Below the pieces are notes generated by a model, which was not told where the DNA came from, made no database searches, and worked only from the letters and a program-made list of their open reading frames with translations. Below, one piece after another: positions 38,861 through 45,740 of a stretch of 45,740 bases of DNA; position 1 is the first letter of the stretch; each line of letters begins with the position of its first letter. The translations under genes were made by a program, and so were the position numbers. The stretch spans positions 1 through 45,740 of the forward strand of contig CAZOQG010000002.1 in NCBI GenBank assembly GCA_964582065.1. The letters run 5' to 3'. Origin of the DNA: JACNFS01 sp964582065. GTDB taxonomy: Bacteria; Chloroflexota; Dehalococcoidia; GIF9; UBA5629.

Positions 38861-39762
38861 AAGAGAAGCTCCTTCAAGGCGGATTTGGCTGCCTGACGGA
38901 TTCGAGGCTGAGGGTTTCTTGCCAGCTTGTTCAGGGTTTGCTTAGCTTCCTCACTGCCGATTTCACCTAATGCCTTTATGGCTGCTTCTTGAACCTGAAC
39001 ATCTTCGTCCTCGATCAGCCCGGTGAGATGAAGTACAGCCTCCTCAGCACCAAGTTCGCCACAGGCATTGGCAGCCTCGTAGCGTAGCTCAGGCTGATTG
39101 CTGCTTAGTTCGGTCAATAAAGTCGTCAGCCACGCTGAATCGCAATTGCGTCCCATGGCATATATAGCGCTGCCTTTAAGTTTGACATCATTGCTGTGAT
39201 AGGCTTCTTCTATCAGCTCCTTAACTCGTGGCAGGCTGAGAGGAGCAATAGCCTCCAAGGCTCGGCGCTTCACTTCGACTGGCTCCGTCTTGTTATCCAA
39301 GACCTCTAGCAAAGCTCTGCGAACCTTATCGGTAAAGTCAGTGGATAGCTTGTCTAACTCGCCCAGCAGGGCAAATCTGCCTAAAGCTGCGGCTGCTGCT
39401 GCCCTAACTCTGGCAGAACTATCTTGTTTCAATGCCTGCACCAGCGGACCGACAAAAATGTGATTTTCCTCCGACTCTAAGCCGACAATAGCCTGGGTTC
39501 TAACTGTTTCGTCGGGGTCACGGAGGCAAAAAACGAAGGTACTGCTGAAATCAAGCTTGAGGTCAGCTTCGCTGAGGTGGATAAGGTGAGAGATAACTTG
39601 CTGCCGCCGATTCGCATCCGCTTTGGCCCAGACTTGTTTCAGGAATTCCAGCTCCTCGCCAGAGAGGTCCGACAAGTAGGCCAATGTGGAGCTGACTAGA
39701 GGCTTGCTAGAGTCAAGGATTTCGGCGATAGGCTGCTTGTAAGAGGCTGATTCCGCTGCCAT
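38830..39762 (-). CDS. HEAT-repeat protein
   Basis: A 310-aa protein of about seven helical HEAT/PBS-lyase-type repeats from about residue 85: for example RDPDETVRTQAIVGLES, SSARVRAAAAAALGRFALL, VQVQEAAIKALGEIGSEEAK and PQPRIRQAAKSALKEL. Such proteins are scaffolds or phycobilin-lyase relatives; no catalytic role is indicated. The ATG follows the PAC2 stop directly (TAGATG). The GAG-rich end of that gene supplies repeated GGAGG ribosome sites, so the two are translationally coupled. A link with PAC2 (protein assembly) is inferred from this pairing. Confidence 0.88.
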   Translation of the reverse strand: MAAESASYKQPIAEILDSSKPLVSSTLAYLSDLSGEELEFLKQVWAKADANRRQQVISHLIHLSEADLKLDFSSTFVFCLRDPDETVRTQAIVGLESEENHIFVGPLVQALKQDSSARVRAAAAAALGRFALLGELDKLSTDFTDKVRRALLEVLDNKTEPVEVKRRALEAIAPLSLPRVKELIEEAYHSNDVKLKGSAIYAMGRNCDSAWLTTLLTELSSNQPELRYEAANACGELGAEEAVLHLTGLIEDEDVQVQEAAIKALGEIGSEEAKQTLNKLARNPQPRIRQAAKSALKELLFCEDLPSLDL

Positions 39763-40575
39763 CTATTCTTCCTCGTCCTCCTCCTCCTCCTCCTCCTCCT
39801 CTTCTTCCTCTGGTGGCCAAACGGGCCTGGTGTAGCGGTCGATGAATTCCCCCATAGCTTCAGCGGCCAGCCTCTTCATTTCCTCCTCTGACTCCTTAGC
39901 CACTTTGGCAAGTTCAGCCAAATTGATGTCTATGCCGAGGATTTTGGTCAGGATGGCGAGTACGGCCAAGGAGGCCTTTGGATTGGGTATTCGAGTGGTA
40001 TAACCAGGCACCTCACCTAATAGGCAGATACCATCAATTCCCCTCTCCTTGGCTACTCCCAAGAACAAGCCGTTGAGCCCAGCAATCTGAAGTTCGCCGC
40101 GAAGAACGATGTCATGTTTCTTTAGCTCTTCGATAAGTTTTTGATTCGTGGTGGCCCCCCAGACCCTTGATGGTTCGGTGTGGTGAATTCGAGCAATAGC
40201 CGCAGCACAGGTGTATACCCTTTTCACCTTGAATTTCTGACTGACATCCAAAACACAGTTGGCCAGCTCATAGCCTTTTGAGCTAGGTTGCTCATCGCCA
40301 ATAAACAAGACTATGTCCCTCTCGGAGTTGGGATTGTGCCAATAATAGAATTTGCTTTCCGGGAATTGAGGAGCTTCTACTATGTTGCCTTTGACCATAA
40401 CGCCGATGGGGTCAAAGAAATGGGAGGGTTGAATTTCCCCAATCTCTTCAGCATTTAGCTTGTCTTTCATATACCGGGCAACGATAAGTGCCACGTTTCC
40501 AATCCCAGGCCAAGCTGCAATCAGGTCACATGCCTTAGGATGTGGTTCTTTATAGAGTCTGACCGTGTCTTTCAT
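39763..40575 (-). CDS. PAC2 family protein (proteasome assembly chaperone-like) with poly-Glu tail
   Basis: A 270-aa PAC2/ATP-grasp-like family protein, found in archaea and bacteria. It has the N-terminal LIAAWPGIGNVALIVARYM, the central VYTCAAAIARIHHTEPSRVW, and GLNGLFLGVAKERGIDGICL with the typical LLGEVPGY. In other lineages PAC2 proteins assist proteasome assembly; here the role is unknown. The extreme C-terminus is 17 residues, all Glu except one Asp, after a WPP. ATG 40575 is chosen for GGGGTGA upstream; an in-frame GTG at 40584 is also possible. The acidic tail is encoded by a GAG/GAA microsatellite that could change length. Confidence 0.88.
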   Translation of the reverse strand: MKDTVRLYKEPHPKACDLIAAWPGIGNVALIVARYMKDKLNAEEIGEIQPSHFFDPIGVMVKGNIVEAPQFPESKFYYWHNPNSERDIVLFIGDEQPSSKGYELANCVLDVSQKFKVKRVYTCAAAIARIHHTEPSRVWGATTNQKLIEELKKHDIVLRGELQIAGLNGLFLGVAKERGIDGICLLGEVPGYTTRIPNPKASLAVLAILTKILGIDINLAELAKVAKESEEEMKRLAAEAMGEFIDRYTRPVWPPEEEEEEEEEEEDEEE

Positions 40576-40642
40576 ACCTTTCACCCCGCGAGTGTTTCTA
40601 TTGTCACCCGCTACGTTTGAACCCTTCGCTTTCTGTCGTTCT

Positions 40643-40672
40643 GTCGGGACAGACCTCTGAATCAGTCCCGAC
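40643..40672. repeat. Inverted repeat between tldE and the PAC2 gene
   Basis: GTCGGGAC and GTCCCGAC form a perfect 8-bp stem around a 14-nt loop. No T tract follows on either strand. It resembles the GGGAC-rich palindromes at about 18066 and 27945 and may be an extragenic palindrome rather than a terminator. Confidence 0.5.
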
Positions 40673-40680
40673 CTTTGGAC

Positions 40681-41985
40681 TTACCCTGCCTTCGTAGCTA
40701 CTGATAGACTGGAGCAGTAGAGGCAAGGAGTCCGTAGGAAACCTCCGATCCACCTTGCCTCCTGCCCTACTGCCTCAAGCTGCCCTAAGACGTGGTACAC
40801 ATTCCCAGAAACCATAGTATCTTTTACTCTGCCTGTTATCTCTCCTCTTTCTACCTTGTAGCCCAGCAGAACATTGCCACTAAAGTCCCCGTTCAGTATG
40901 TTACCCTGTTCGGCACCTATTAGCTGGTCTACAATTAGACCCTGCTTCATGTCTCTTACCATGTCCCAGAAGGAGACAGCACCTTCGCTGATAACTAGAG
41001 AGCTTGGGGATGGCGTGGGCAAACCGCCATGGCGGCTGCCATTACCGGTGCTCTGGGTATTGGCCAGAGCTGCTGTCTGTAGGTCATAGAGGAACTGTAA
41101 TACCACACCATGGTCAATAAGCGGCGTTGGCTGGCTTGGTACGCCTTCATCATCACAAGGGCAACTGGCTATCTGGTAAGGCAAGGTGGCATCATCCCAA
41201 AAGGAGAATCTCTTGTCAAAAACTTGCTTATGGCGTTTATCTCTTAGTGGTGAAACTCCGTCAAGCACTATTTTACCATTGAAAGCTGTCACCAGGGGAG
41301 CTATCAGGGCACTGGCCACTCCTCGTGGCGTGAGAATCACTCGCATCGGCCCAGTCGGCGCAACAACATTGTTCTTGGCTAGCTCTAGCTGCATGGTTAC
41401 CTCTCCAGCCACCGTCTTGAAATCAAGGACGGGATGGCACGAGCTCTGGCTATCACCAACGAAGAGCATATCATCATCTTGGATGAGGACACCTTCAAGG
41501 CTCAGGTCAAAAAAGCTCTTGTCATAGTTGGCTTGGCCTCCTGAGGAGTTGATGATGTGGACTGAAGTTATACCTTTCGTCACCGATGCTTCGCACACAA
41601 GATCGGGTGTGTGTTGTTTTATTGCAGCTATAAGTTGCTCTCCAAGCTCAGCCATGTCGTTAATAGTTGCCTCGTCTACTTGCGAATCGAAGATATCTAC
41701 CTGAGGGTAAGCCTTCGGGCTTGGGAAATCGAATTTGGCTGCGGTGCCGAATTGACAGGTCTCCATTGCCATATTGACCAGCGCTTCAGGTTCGATGAAG
41801 CCATTAGACTGCGCAAAGCCGACCTTGCCACGTTTAATGAGTCTTAGGGCAGTGCTGGTGCCTTCTTTGGTCTGGATTTGTTTCAACCGGTTGGCTTCAA
41901 AATGTACTGCGGTCATTCTGGAGGAGACTTGAAAGACTTCGGCCTGTTCGGCTCCTCTTTTGGCTCGTGATAAGATCTCTTCCAC
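40681..41985 (-). CDS. tldE: Metalloprotease-family TldE/PmbA subunit
   Basis: A 434-aa member of the TldD/PmbA family. It is the partner lacking the HExxxH motif, with the PmbA-like C-terminal domain (HGGLPTPSPSSLVISEGAVS). TldD and TldE form a heterodimeric protease that in E. coli processes microcin B17 and CcdA; its general role is peptide turnover. GTG start at 41985, directly after the tldD stop (TAA GTG), so it is in the same operon. TldE proteins are commonly encoded next to tldD. Confidence 0.93.
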   Translation of the reverse strand: MEEILSRAKRGAEQAEVFQVSSRMTAVHFEANRLKQIQTKEGTSTALRLIKRGKVGFAQSNGFIEPEALVNMAMETCQFGTAAKFDFPSPKAYPQVDIFDSQVDEATINDMAELGEQLIAAIKQHTPDLVCEASVTKGITSVHIINSSGGQANYDKSFFDLSLEGVLIQDDDMLFVGDSQSSCHPVLDFKTVAGEVTMQLELAKNNVVAPTGPMRVILTPRGVASALIAPLVTAFNGKIVLDGVSPLRDKRHKQVFDKRFSFWDDATLPYQIASCPCDDEGVPSQPTPLIDHGVVLQFLYDLQTAALANTQSTGNGSRHGGLPTPSPSSLVISEGAVSFWDMVRDMKQGLIVDQLIGAEQGNILNGDFSGNVLLGYKVERGEITGRVKDTMVSGNVYHVLGQLEAVGQEARWIGGFLRTPCLYCSSLSVATKAG

Positions 41986-43344
41986 TTAACTACCCCCGAC
42001 CAGGCAGCGGCGGATTCTTATGTGCGGACTGCCATTGGAAACAGGTAGAGGCGACTGTCCACCTTTGCCACAACCACCACCCTGATTCATTGCTAGCTCG
42101 TTGCCAATGGCGTCAATATTGCCCAGAGTAGCGAAGACATTGCCGCTGAGCACTACGGGACGGAGCAACTCGGCTACTTTGCCGTTGCGAATAATATAAG
42201 CCTCGGCGGCAGAGAAAGTAAACATTTCCAGGCTGGTTGTGCCTCCATACCAGTCCTTGACGTAGATGCCTTCTTTGATGTCGCCGAGCATATCTTCAAA
42301 AGATATCGACCCGGGTTCAATGAAGGTGTTGGTCATGCGCACTATAGGAGGGAAACGGTAGTTGAGAGCACGGGCATTGCCGGTGAGCATCTCTCCCATC
42401 TTGGCGGCTGTTTCTCGGGAGTGGAGTCTACTTTCAAGTACACCTTCCCGGATAAGGTAGGTCCTTGTTCCTGGAACTCCCTCGTCATCATATTTATAGC
42501 TACCTCGTAATCCAGGGACAGCAGCGCCATCGACAATATTGAGATGCTTGCCACCGAATCTTCGTCCTAAGACCATGATGTCTTGCAGTCGCTTGTTTTC
42601 GTAGACGTGGTCCGCTTCTGACAAATGCCCGAAGGCTTCGTGAGCGAAGACTCCAGCCAAGATTGGGTCTAGGACAACGGTATATTCGCCTCCTTTCGCT
42701 TGGGGTGCGGAAAGAAGCCTGACCGCTCGCTGTGCCATCTCCCTTACCTGCTCTTGCAAACTCTCTACGGCCGAGAAGTCGCCCTGGCTACCCAAACTCA
42801 AACCAATCTGCTGCACCTGGCCATCTTCTGCAGCTATAGCTGTTAGACGCAGGCTTAGGTCTACTTTAGTCTGTTCTATATAGGAGCCTTCGGAGTTGGC
42901 AAATGTTATCTTCCTCTGGCTGTCGTGATAGCCGATGTTCGATGTTTGAATCTTGGGCGTGCTCAGAATAATGTCGTTGTACTCATCAAGCATCTGCTTT
43001 TTTGACGCCAGAGGAACGGTCGTTGGGTCCTTCTTCGTTTCGGCAGTCACTATGTCGACTGCAGGCTCGGTTTGGCTGAACTTGCTGTCTTCCTTACCGA
43101 CAAGCCTTGCCTGCTTTACGGCTAGCTCTACCCTATCCCGTAACCCCTTGACGTTATTGAAGCTAACGAAGCCCCAGCCGCCTTTAACCAAAGCTCGGAC
43201 ATTGCCACCAAGGCTGGTTGTTCTGCCTATTTCCTCCAACCTTTGGCCACGGTAGACAATCCGAGTTACTTGGCTCTCCTCGAGCCGAATCTCGACATAA
43301 TCCGCGTTATGTCCTCTTGAAGCATTAGCAAGCTCGTTGCGCAT
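41986..43344 (-). CDS. tldD: Zinc metalloprotease TldD
   Basis: The 452-aa catalytic partner. The zinc motif is VFAHEAFGHLSEADH (His235, Glu236, His240), with the third ligand Cys in GGGCGKGGQSPLPVSNGSPH near the C-terminus. The N-terminal substrate-tunnel domain contains ADYVEIRLEESQ. The ATG at 43344 was chosen from the conserved start of the family; the frame is open upstream to 43443 but that part is not conserved-looking. It forms a heterodimer with TldE and is the first gene of the tldD-tldE-PAC2-HEAT-GNAT-ACD run. A palindromic repeat lies 43 bp upstream. Confidence 0.94.
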   Translation of the reverse strand: MRNELANASRGHNADYVEIRLEESQVTRIVYRGQRLEEIGRTTSLGGNVRALVKGGWGFVSFNNVKGLRDRVELAVKQARLVGKEDSKFSQTEPAVDIVTAETKKDPTTVPLASKKQMLDEYNDIILSTPKIQTSNIGYHDSQRKITFANSEGSYIEQTKVDLSLRLTAIAAEDGQVQQIGLSLGSQGDFSAVESLQEQVREMAQRAVRLLSAPQAKGGEYTVVLDPILAGVFAHEAFGHLSEADHVYENKRLQDIMVLGRRFGGKHLNIVDGAAVPGLRGSYKYDDEGVPGTRTYLIREGVLESRLHSRETAAKMGEMLTGNARALNYRFPPIVRMTNTFIEPGSISFEDMLGDIKEGIYVKDWYGGTTSLEMFTFSAAEAYIIRNGKVAELLRPVVLSGNVFATLGNIDAIGNELAMNQGGGCGKGGQSPLPVSNGSPHIRIRRCLVGGS

Positions 43345-43386
43345 CTTCCCGCTTTCTGAAACCCTTCTATTGTAGCAAATAGCAAT

Positions 43387-43448
43387 ATGTAGTGCGAGGC
43401 TAAAGCCTCGCACGAAACGCCAGGCGACCTTGAAAGGTCGCACTACAT
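43387..43448. repeat. 62-bp element bounded by ATGTAGTGCGA inverted repeats, copy 1
   Basis: Perfect 11-bp ends ATGTAGTGCGA (43387-43397) and TCGCACTACAT (43438-43448) enclose two hairpins, GTGCGAGGC/GCCTCGCAC and GCGACCTT/AAGGTCGC. It lies between divergent tldD and the SWIM gene. The larger copy is at 45394-45510. Confidence 0.75.
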
Positions 43449-43493
43449 TTTTGATTTTGTTCCTTAATCCTGTGGATTATATAGCTAATTGCG

Positions 43494-43522
43494 TGGACTT
43501 TTTGAGGGCCCCGTTATATACT
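43494..43522 (+). promoter_or_regulatory. Predicted promoter of the SWIM gene
   Basis: TGGACT (43494-43499), a 17-bp spacer and TATACT (43517-43522). The leader to the ATG at 43542 is about 13 nt, holding GTGGAGGTG. Confidence 0.5.
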
Positions 43523-43541
43523 TATTTGTGGAGGTGCCGCG

Positions 43542-43808
43542 ATGCAGTCTAGTCTCATTGGAAAGGTTGAAAAAGCCAAACGTTATGCCCAGGAGCCTGA
43601 GCGTGTTACCCTGTCAGAATTCGCCGCTAGTTTTCGCGGCGAGCACAGTAGTTATAGTGTTAGTTATAAGGATAGGAAATGGCATTGCACTTGCCACTTC
43701 TTTTCTCAGTGGGGGCTTTGCAGCCATGTGATGGCATTACAACAACTTCTTGCCGAGATGTTGCCTGAAGAAGCCCTTGCTTCGGCCGGTGGTGATTCCC
43801 CCGACTAA
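43542..43808 (+). CDS. SWIM zinc-finger protein, small
   Basis: An 88-aa protein with one SWIM zinc finger: Cys49-x-Cys51 ... Cys60-x-His62 (WHCTCHFFSQWGLCSHVMAL). SWIM domains bind DNA or proteins and occur in recombination mediators and helicase-linked proteins; free small SWIM proteins are of unknown function. GGAGGTG precedes the ATG. It is a single gene with its own promoter between tldD and folC, divergent from tldD and convergent with folC. Confidence 0.85.
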   Translation: MQSSLIGKVEKAKRYAQEPERVTLSEFAASFRGEHSSYSVSYKDRKWHCTCHFFSQWGLCSHVMALQQLLAEMLPEEALASAGGDSPD

Positions 43809-43996
43809 CGTTTTCTATCTCTGTTTTCCGCTTTCTGTGGACAGACCTTCAGAGCTTGTCCTGAGCGAGATTCTTTGGGCGCTCCGCTCCCTCAGAAATA
43901 AAAGCCTAAATCCTGAACAATACAAAAATCCAAATGACCAAAACCTCATTGTTTAGAGATTAGAAATTCGAATTTGGGATTTGGAGAGACCTGTCC

Positions 43997-45370
43997 CTAC
44001 TTTTTTGGGGTCTCAAAACTGGTTGCATCTTTATTATTCGAGCATCTTGCGCTATAGTCTATTGCCTCGGCGACGACAAAAAGAGACCCTGTAACCAGGA
44101 TAAGGTCGGTCTTTTCAGCTAGGGCCAGAGCCTGAGGCAAAGCTCCGGAAACGTTTTCGGCTACGTTTACTTCAATGCTCAGCCTAGCAAACTTCCTAGC
44201 CAGCATTGAGGTAGAAGCTGCCCTGGGATGAGAAGAGCTGGTAACGATAACGTTTTCGGCGAGAGACTTGAGTTCTTGCGCCATGCCGGGGATGTCTTTG
44301 TCACATGATGTTCCAAACACAATAAGACACTCATTATAGTCAAAGTATTTCTTTATGGCTTCAGTCAATTTCCTCATTGAGTAAGCATTATGAGCGCCGT
44401 CGACCACTACCATAGGTTCACGGCTCAAAATCTGAAGCCTGCCCGGCCAGTCCGTGTGGCTGAATCCCTGAACCATGTTCTCGGCCGAAACCCTGGTTCC
44501 AAGGTGAGCCAAAGCTTCTAAGGCTGCCACAGCCGTAGCTGCATTTTCCAGTTGGTGGTCGCCAAGCAAAGGAATTGTCAGATTATATTTGCCGATTTCG
44601 CCCTGAACCGTGGCGAACTGCTGATACAGGTCCCCGCCCGTTCTGTGCCAGGTGACATCTTTACCGACTTGAATCAATCTTGTTTGTTGTTGACGGCAGA
44701 TTTCCTCAATTACTTCGGTTGCTTCCTTGTCTTGTGGGGAGTTGACCACTATGCATCCCGGCTTGACTATGCCTGCTTTCTCGGCAGCTATCTTGGCAAC
44801 AGTGTCACCCAGAATCTCGGTATGGTCGAGGCTCAGGGAAGTAATGACACAGACATTAGCTTGGACCACATTGGTGGCATCAAGCCTGCCTCCTAAGCCT
44901 ACCTCAAGCACCTGAAAATCCACGTGGCTCTTCTTGAAATAGGCAAAGACAACAGCTGTCAGTATCTCGAAGGTAGTCAGTTCACCATAGGCGGCCTCCC
45001 GATTCACCGCCTCGACGATTGGCTTGAGTTGTGTCACCAGAGCGGCAAAATCAGCCTCGGAAATCGAAGTGCCGTTAATCCTGATGCGCTCTCTCAGGGC
45101 GTGGAGGTGAGGGGAAGTAAAAAGTCCTGTCTTATAGCCGGCGGCGATGAGGACCTGGGCAACCATGGCTGCCGTGCTTCCCTTCCCCTTGGTGCCGGCT
45201 ATATGTACTGTCTTTGTTCCTTGGTGTGGGTTGCTTGCGGGCTGCAACAGTCTTTCCATCCGCCTCAAGTCATAGTTGCCCGAAGTATAGGCGATGCCCG
45301 GGATTTTCTCGTAGTCGGTAAAACTCAGGATATAGTCTTCAGCCTGCTGATAATCCATTTGAAGCGTCAT
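43997..45370 (-). CDS. folC: Folylpolyglutamate synthase / dihydrofolate synthase
   Basis: A 457-aa Mur-ligase-family enzyme that adds glutamates to folates, and in many bacteria also makes dihydrofolate. The P-loop IAGTKGKGSTAAM is at residues 57-69. FTSPHLHALRERIRINGT, VGLGGRLDATNVV and SLDHTEILGDTVAKIAAEKA are present, as is the C-terminal DGAHNAYSMRKL. ATG 45370 is preferred; an in-frame ATG 12 bp downstream and a TTG upstream at 45385 are also possible, and the ribosome site is weak. It completes a folate theme with pabABC at 9.8-12.7 kb. Confidence 0.94.
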   Translation of the reverse strand: MTLQMDYQQAEDYILSFTDYEKIPGIAYTSGNYDLRRMERLLQPASNPHQGTKTVHIAGTKGKGSTAAMVAQVLIAAGYKTGLFTSPHLHALRERIRINGTSISEADFAALVTQLKPIVEAVNREAAYGELTTFEILTAVVFAYFKKSHVDFQVLEVGLGGRLDATNVVQANVCVITSLSLDHTEILGDTVAKIAAEKAGIVKPGCIVVNSPQDKEATEVIEEICRQQQTRLIQVGKDVTWHRTGGDLYQQFATVQGEIGKYNLTIPLLGDHQLENAATAVAALEALAHLGTRVSAENMVQGFSHTDWPGRLQILSREPMVVVDGAHNAYSMRKLTEAIKKYFDYNECLIVFGTSCDKDIPGMAQELKSLAENVIVTSSSHPRAASTSMLARKFARLSIEVNVAENVSGALPQALALAEKTDLILVTGSLFVVAEAIDYSARCSNNKDATSFETPKK

Positions 45371-45393
45371 TATAGCACCAGCCAAATGACAAC

Positions 45394-45510
45394 ATGTAGT
45401 GCGAGGAATGTCAACGCGAGCTCTTTACCTCCTGTAATTGCCAGCGGAGCGAAGCAACCTAGCCTCGCACAAAACCATTGCCGAGGCAACCTTTTAAGGT
45501 CGCACTACAT
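45394..45510. repeat. 117-bp element with the same ATGTAGTGCGA inverted ends, copy 2
   Basis: Ends ATGTAGTGCGA (45394-45404) and TCGCACTACAT (45500-45510) are identical to those at 43387-43448. The interior is longer and degenerate but keeps GCCTCGCAC and AAGGTCGC. It lies upstream of folC, so folC and the SWIM gene sit between two copies. Confidence 0.75.
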
Positions 45511-45548
45511 CGGTTAAATGCTAAACAAATTCAAGGCGCGAAATTCAA

Positions 45549-45605
45549 GGGTAGATTGGAGCATCGGCTCCAATCACGCCTAGAGCAGATGCTCTAGGCT
45601 ACCCT
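45549..45605. repeat. 57-bp three-stem palindromic element, copy 2
   Basis: All 57 bases match the element at 28304-28360. Flanks differ, so the boundaries are sharp. It lies 39 bp beyond the preceding inverted-repeat element. Confidence 0.9.
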
Positions 45606-45632
45606 ATATGAAAGCTTGGATGCTTTACCTCT

Positions 45633-45740
45633 TTAAGCTATAATTTGGCTTGAGCATTCGTGAAATTTAGTGACAAGCTTCTCAGCACTAGCCGTCGGAA
45701 TAACAGCCTGCTCTGTATTGGGCTTGACCCTGACCCGGCA
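45633..45740 (-). CDS. C-terminal end of a gene cut by the right window edge
   Basis: A 35-codon minus-strand frame is open to the window end and closes with TAA at 45635-45633. The segment (RVRVKPNTEQAVIPTASAEK, then KLVTKFHE) is protein-like and faintly resembles the anticodon-binding region of class I synthetases such as ValS, which is often next to folC. ValS normally continues beyond this point, so the match is weak. It is left unnamed. Confidence 0.45.
   Translation of the reverse strand, partial: CRVRVKPNTEQAVIPTASAEKLVTKFHECSSQIIA

Overview
The window reads as chromosomal DNA of an anaerobic Chloroflexota bacterium, most likely Dehalococcoidia-like. This is inferred from gene content: a DUF1616 protein, a geranylgeranyl-reductase-type flavoprotein, a PAC2/HEAT-repeat pair, SucCD, TldD/TldE and an ADP-forming acyl-CoA synthetase-type protein sit among ordinary bacterial informational genes. 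No marker gene fixes the lineage. Most genes lie on the minus strand, and TTG starts behind strong Shine-Dalgarno sequences are frequent. No CRISPR array, complete IS or prophage was seen.

Layout. 1-6.4 kb (minus): infB (cut by the left edge), ylxR, nusA, uppS, a sugar-nucleotide transferase and a GGR-type flavoprotein. nusA has its own promoter and a leader terminator. 6.5-9.8 kb is accessory: a short DUF1616 protein, a small membrane protein behind duplicated operator-like repeats, a start-less zinc-ribbon ORF, a DinB/MDMPI-like protein and a cupin gene with a palindrome in its promoter spacer. 9.8-16.8 kb (minus) is one closely packed run: sucC, sucD, three tandem transglutaminase-like paralogues, pabB, pabA, pabC. 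16.9-21.4 kb holds a HEPN-like gene beside tRNA-Ser(UGA), an acyl-CoA dehydrogenase, a small 'plasmid-related' family protein and a flavodoxin-fold (possibly Fe-S) protein.

21.8-29.2 kb is the most unusual part. Three large paralogous single-span membrane proteins carry Fn3 modules and a C-terminal TlpA/thioredoxin domain; two of them also carry N-terminal zinc ribbons. A fourth small gene encodes zinc ribbons only. 29.2-32.5 kb is greA-lysS-serS, with a terminator inside the greA leader. Its promoter shares a -35 region with the divergent BioD/DRTGG gene. 34.6-36.8 kb has a secreted protein with 22 cysteines driven by a duplicated promoter, divergent from speD-speE. 36.8-43.3 kb (minus) has an ACD-alpha-type protein, GNAT, HEAT, PAC2, tldE and tldD. 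The right end has a SWIM zinc-finger gene, folC and the end of a gene cut by the window edge.

Working together: pabABC and folC serve folate synthesis; speDE makes polyamines; sucCD makes or uses succinyl-CoA; greA and nusA share a short-leader-plus-terminator layout. The Fn3-TlpA cluster and the cysteine-rich secreted protein together suggest an extracytoplasmic thiol/disulfide system; this link is inference. Intergenic gaps carry several families of short palindromic repeats, including one 57-bp element present as two identical copies 17 kb apart.
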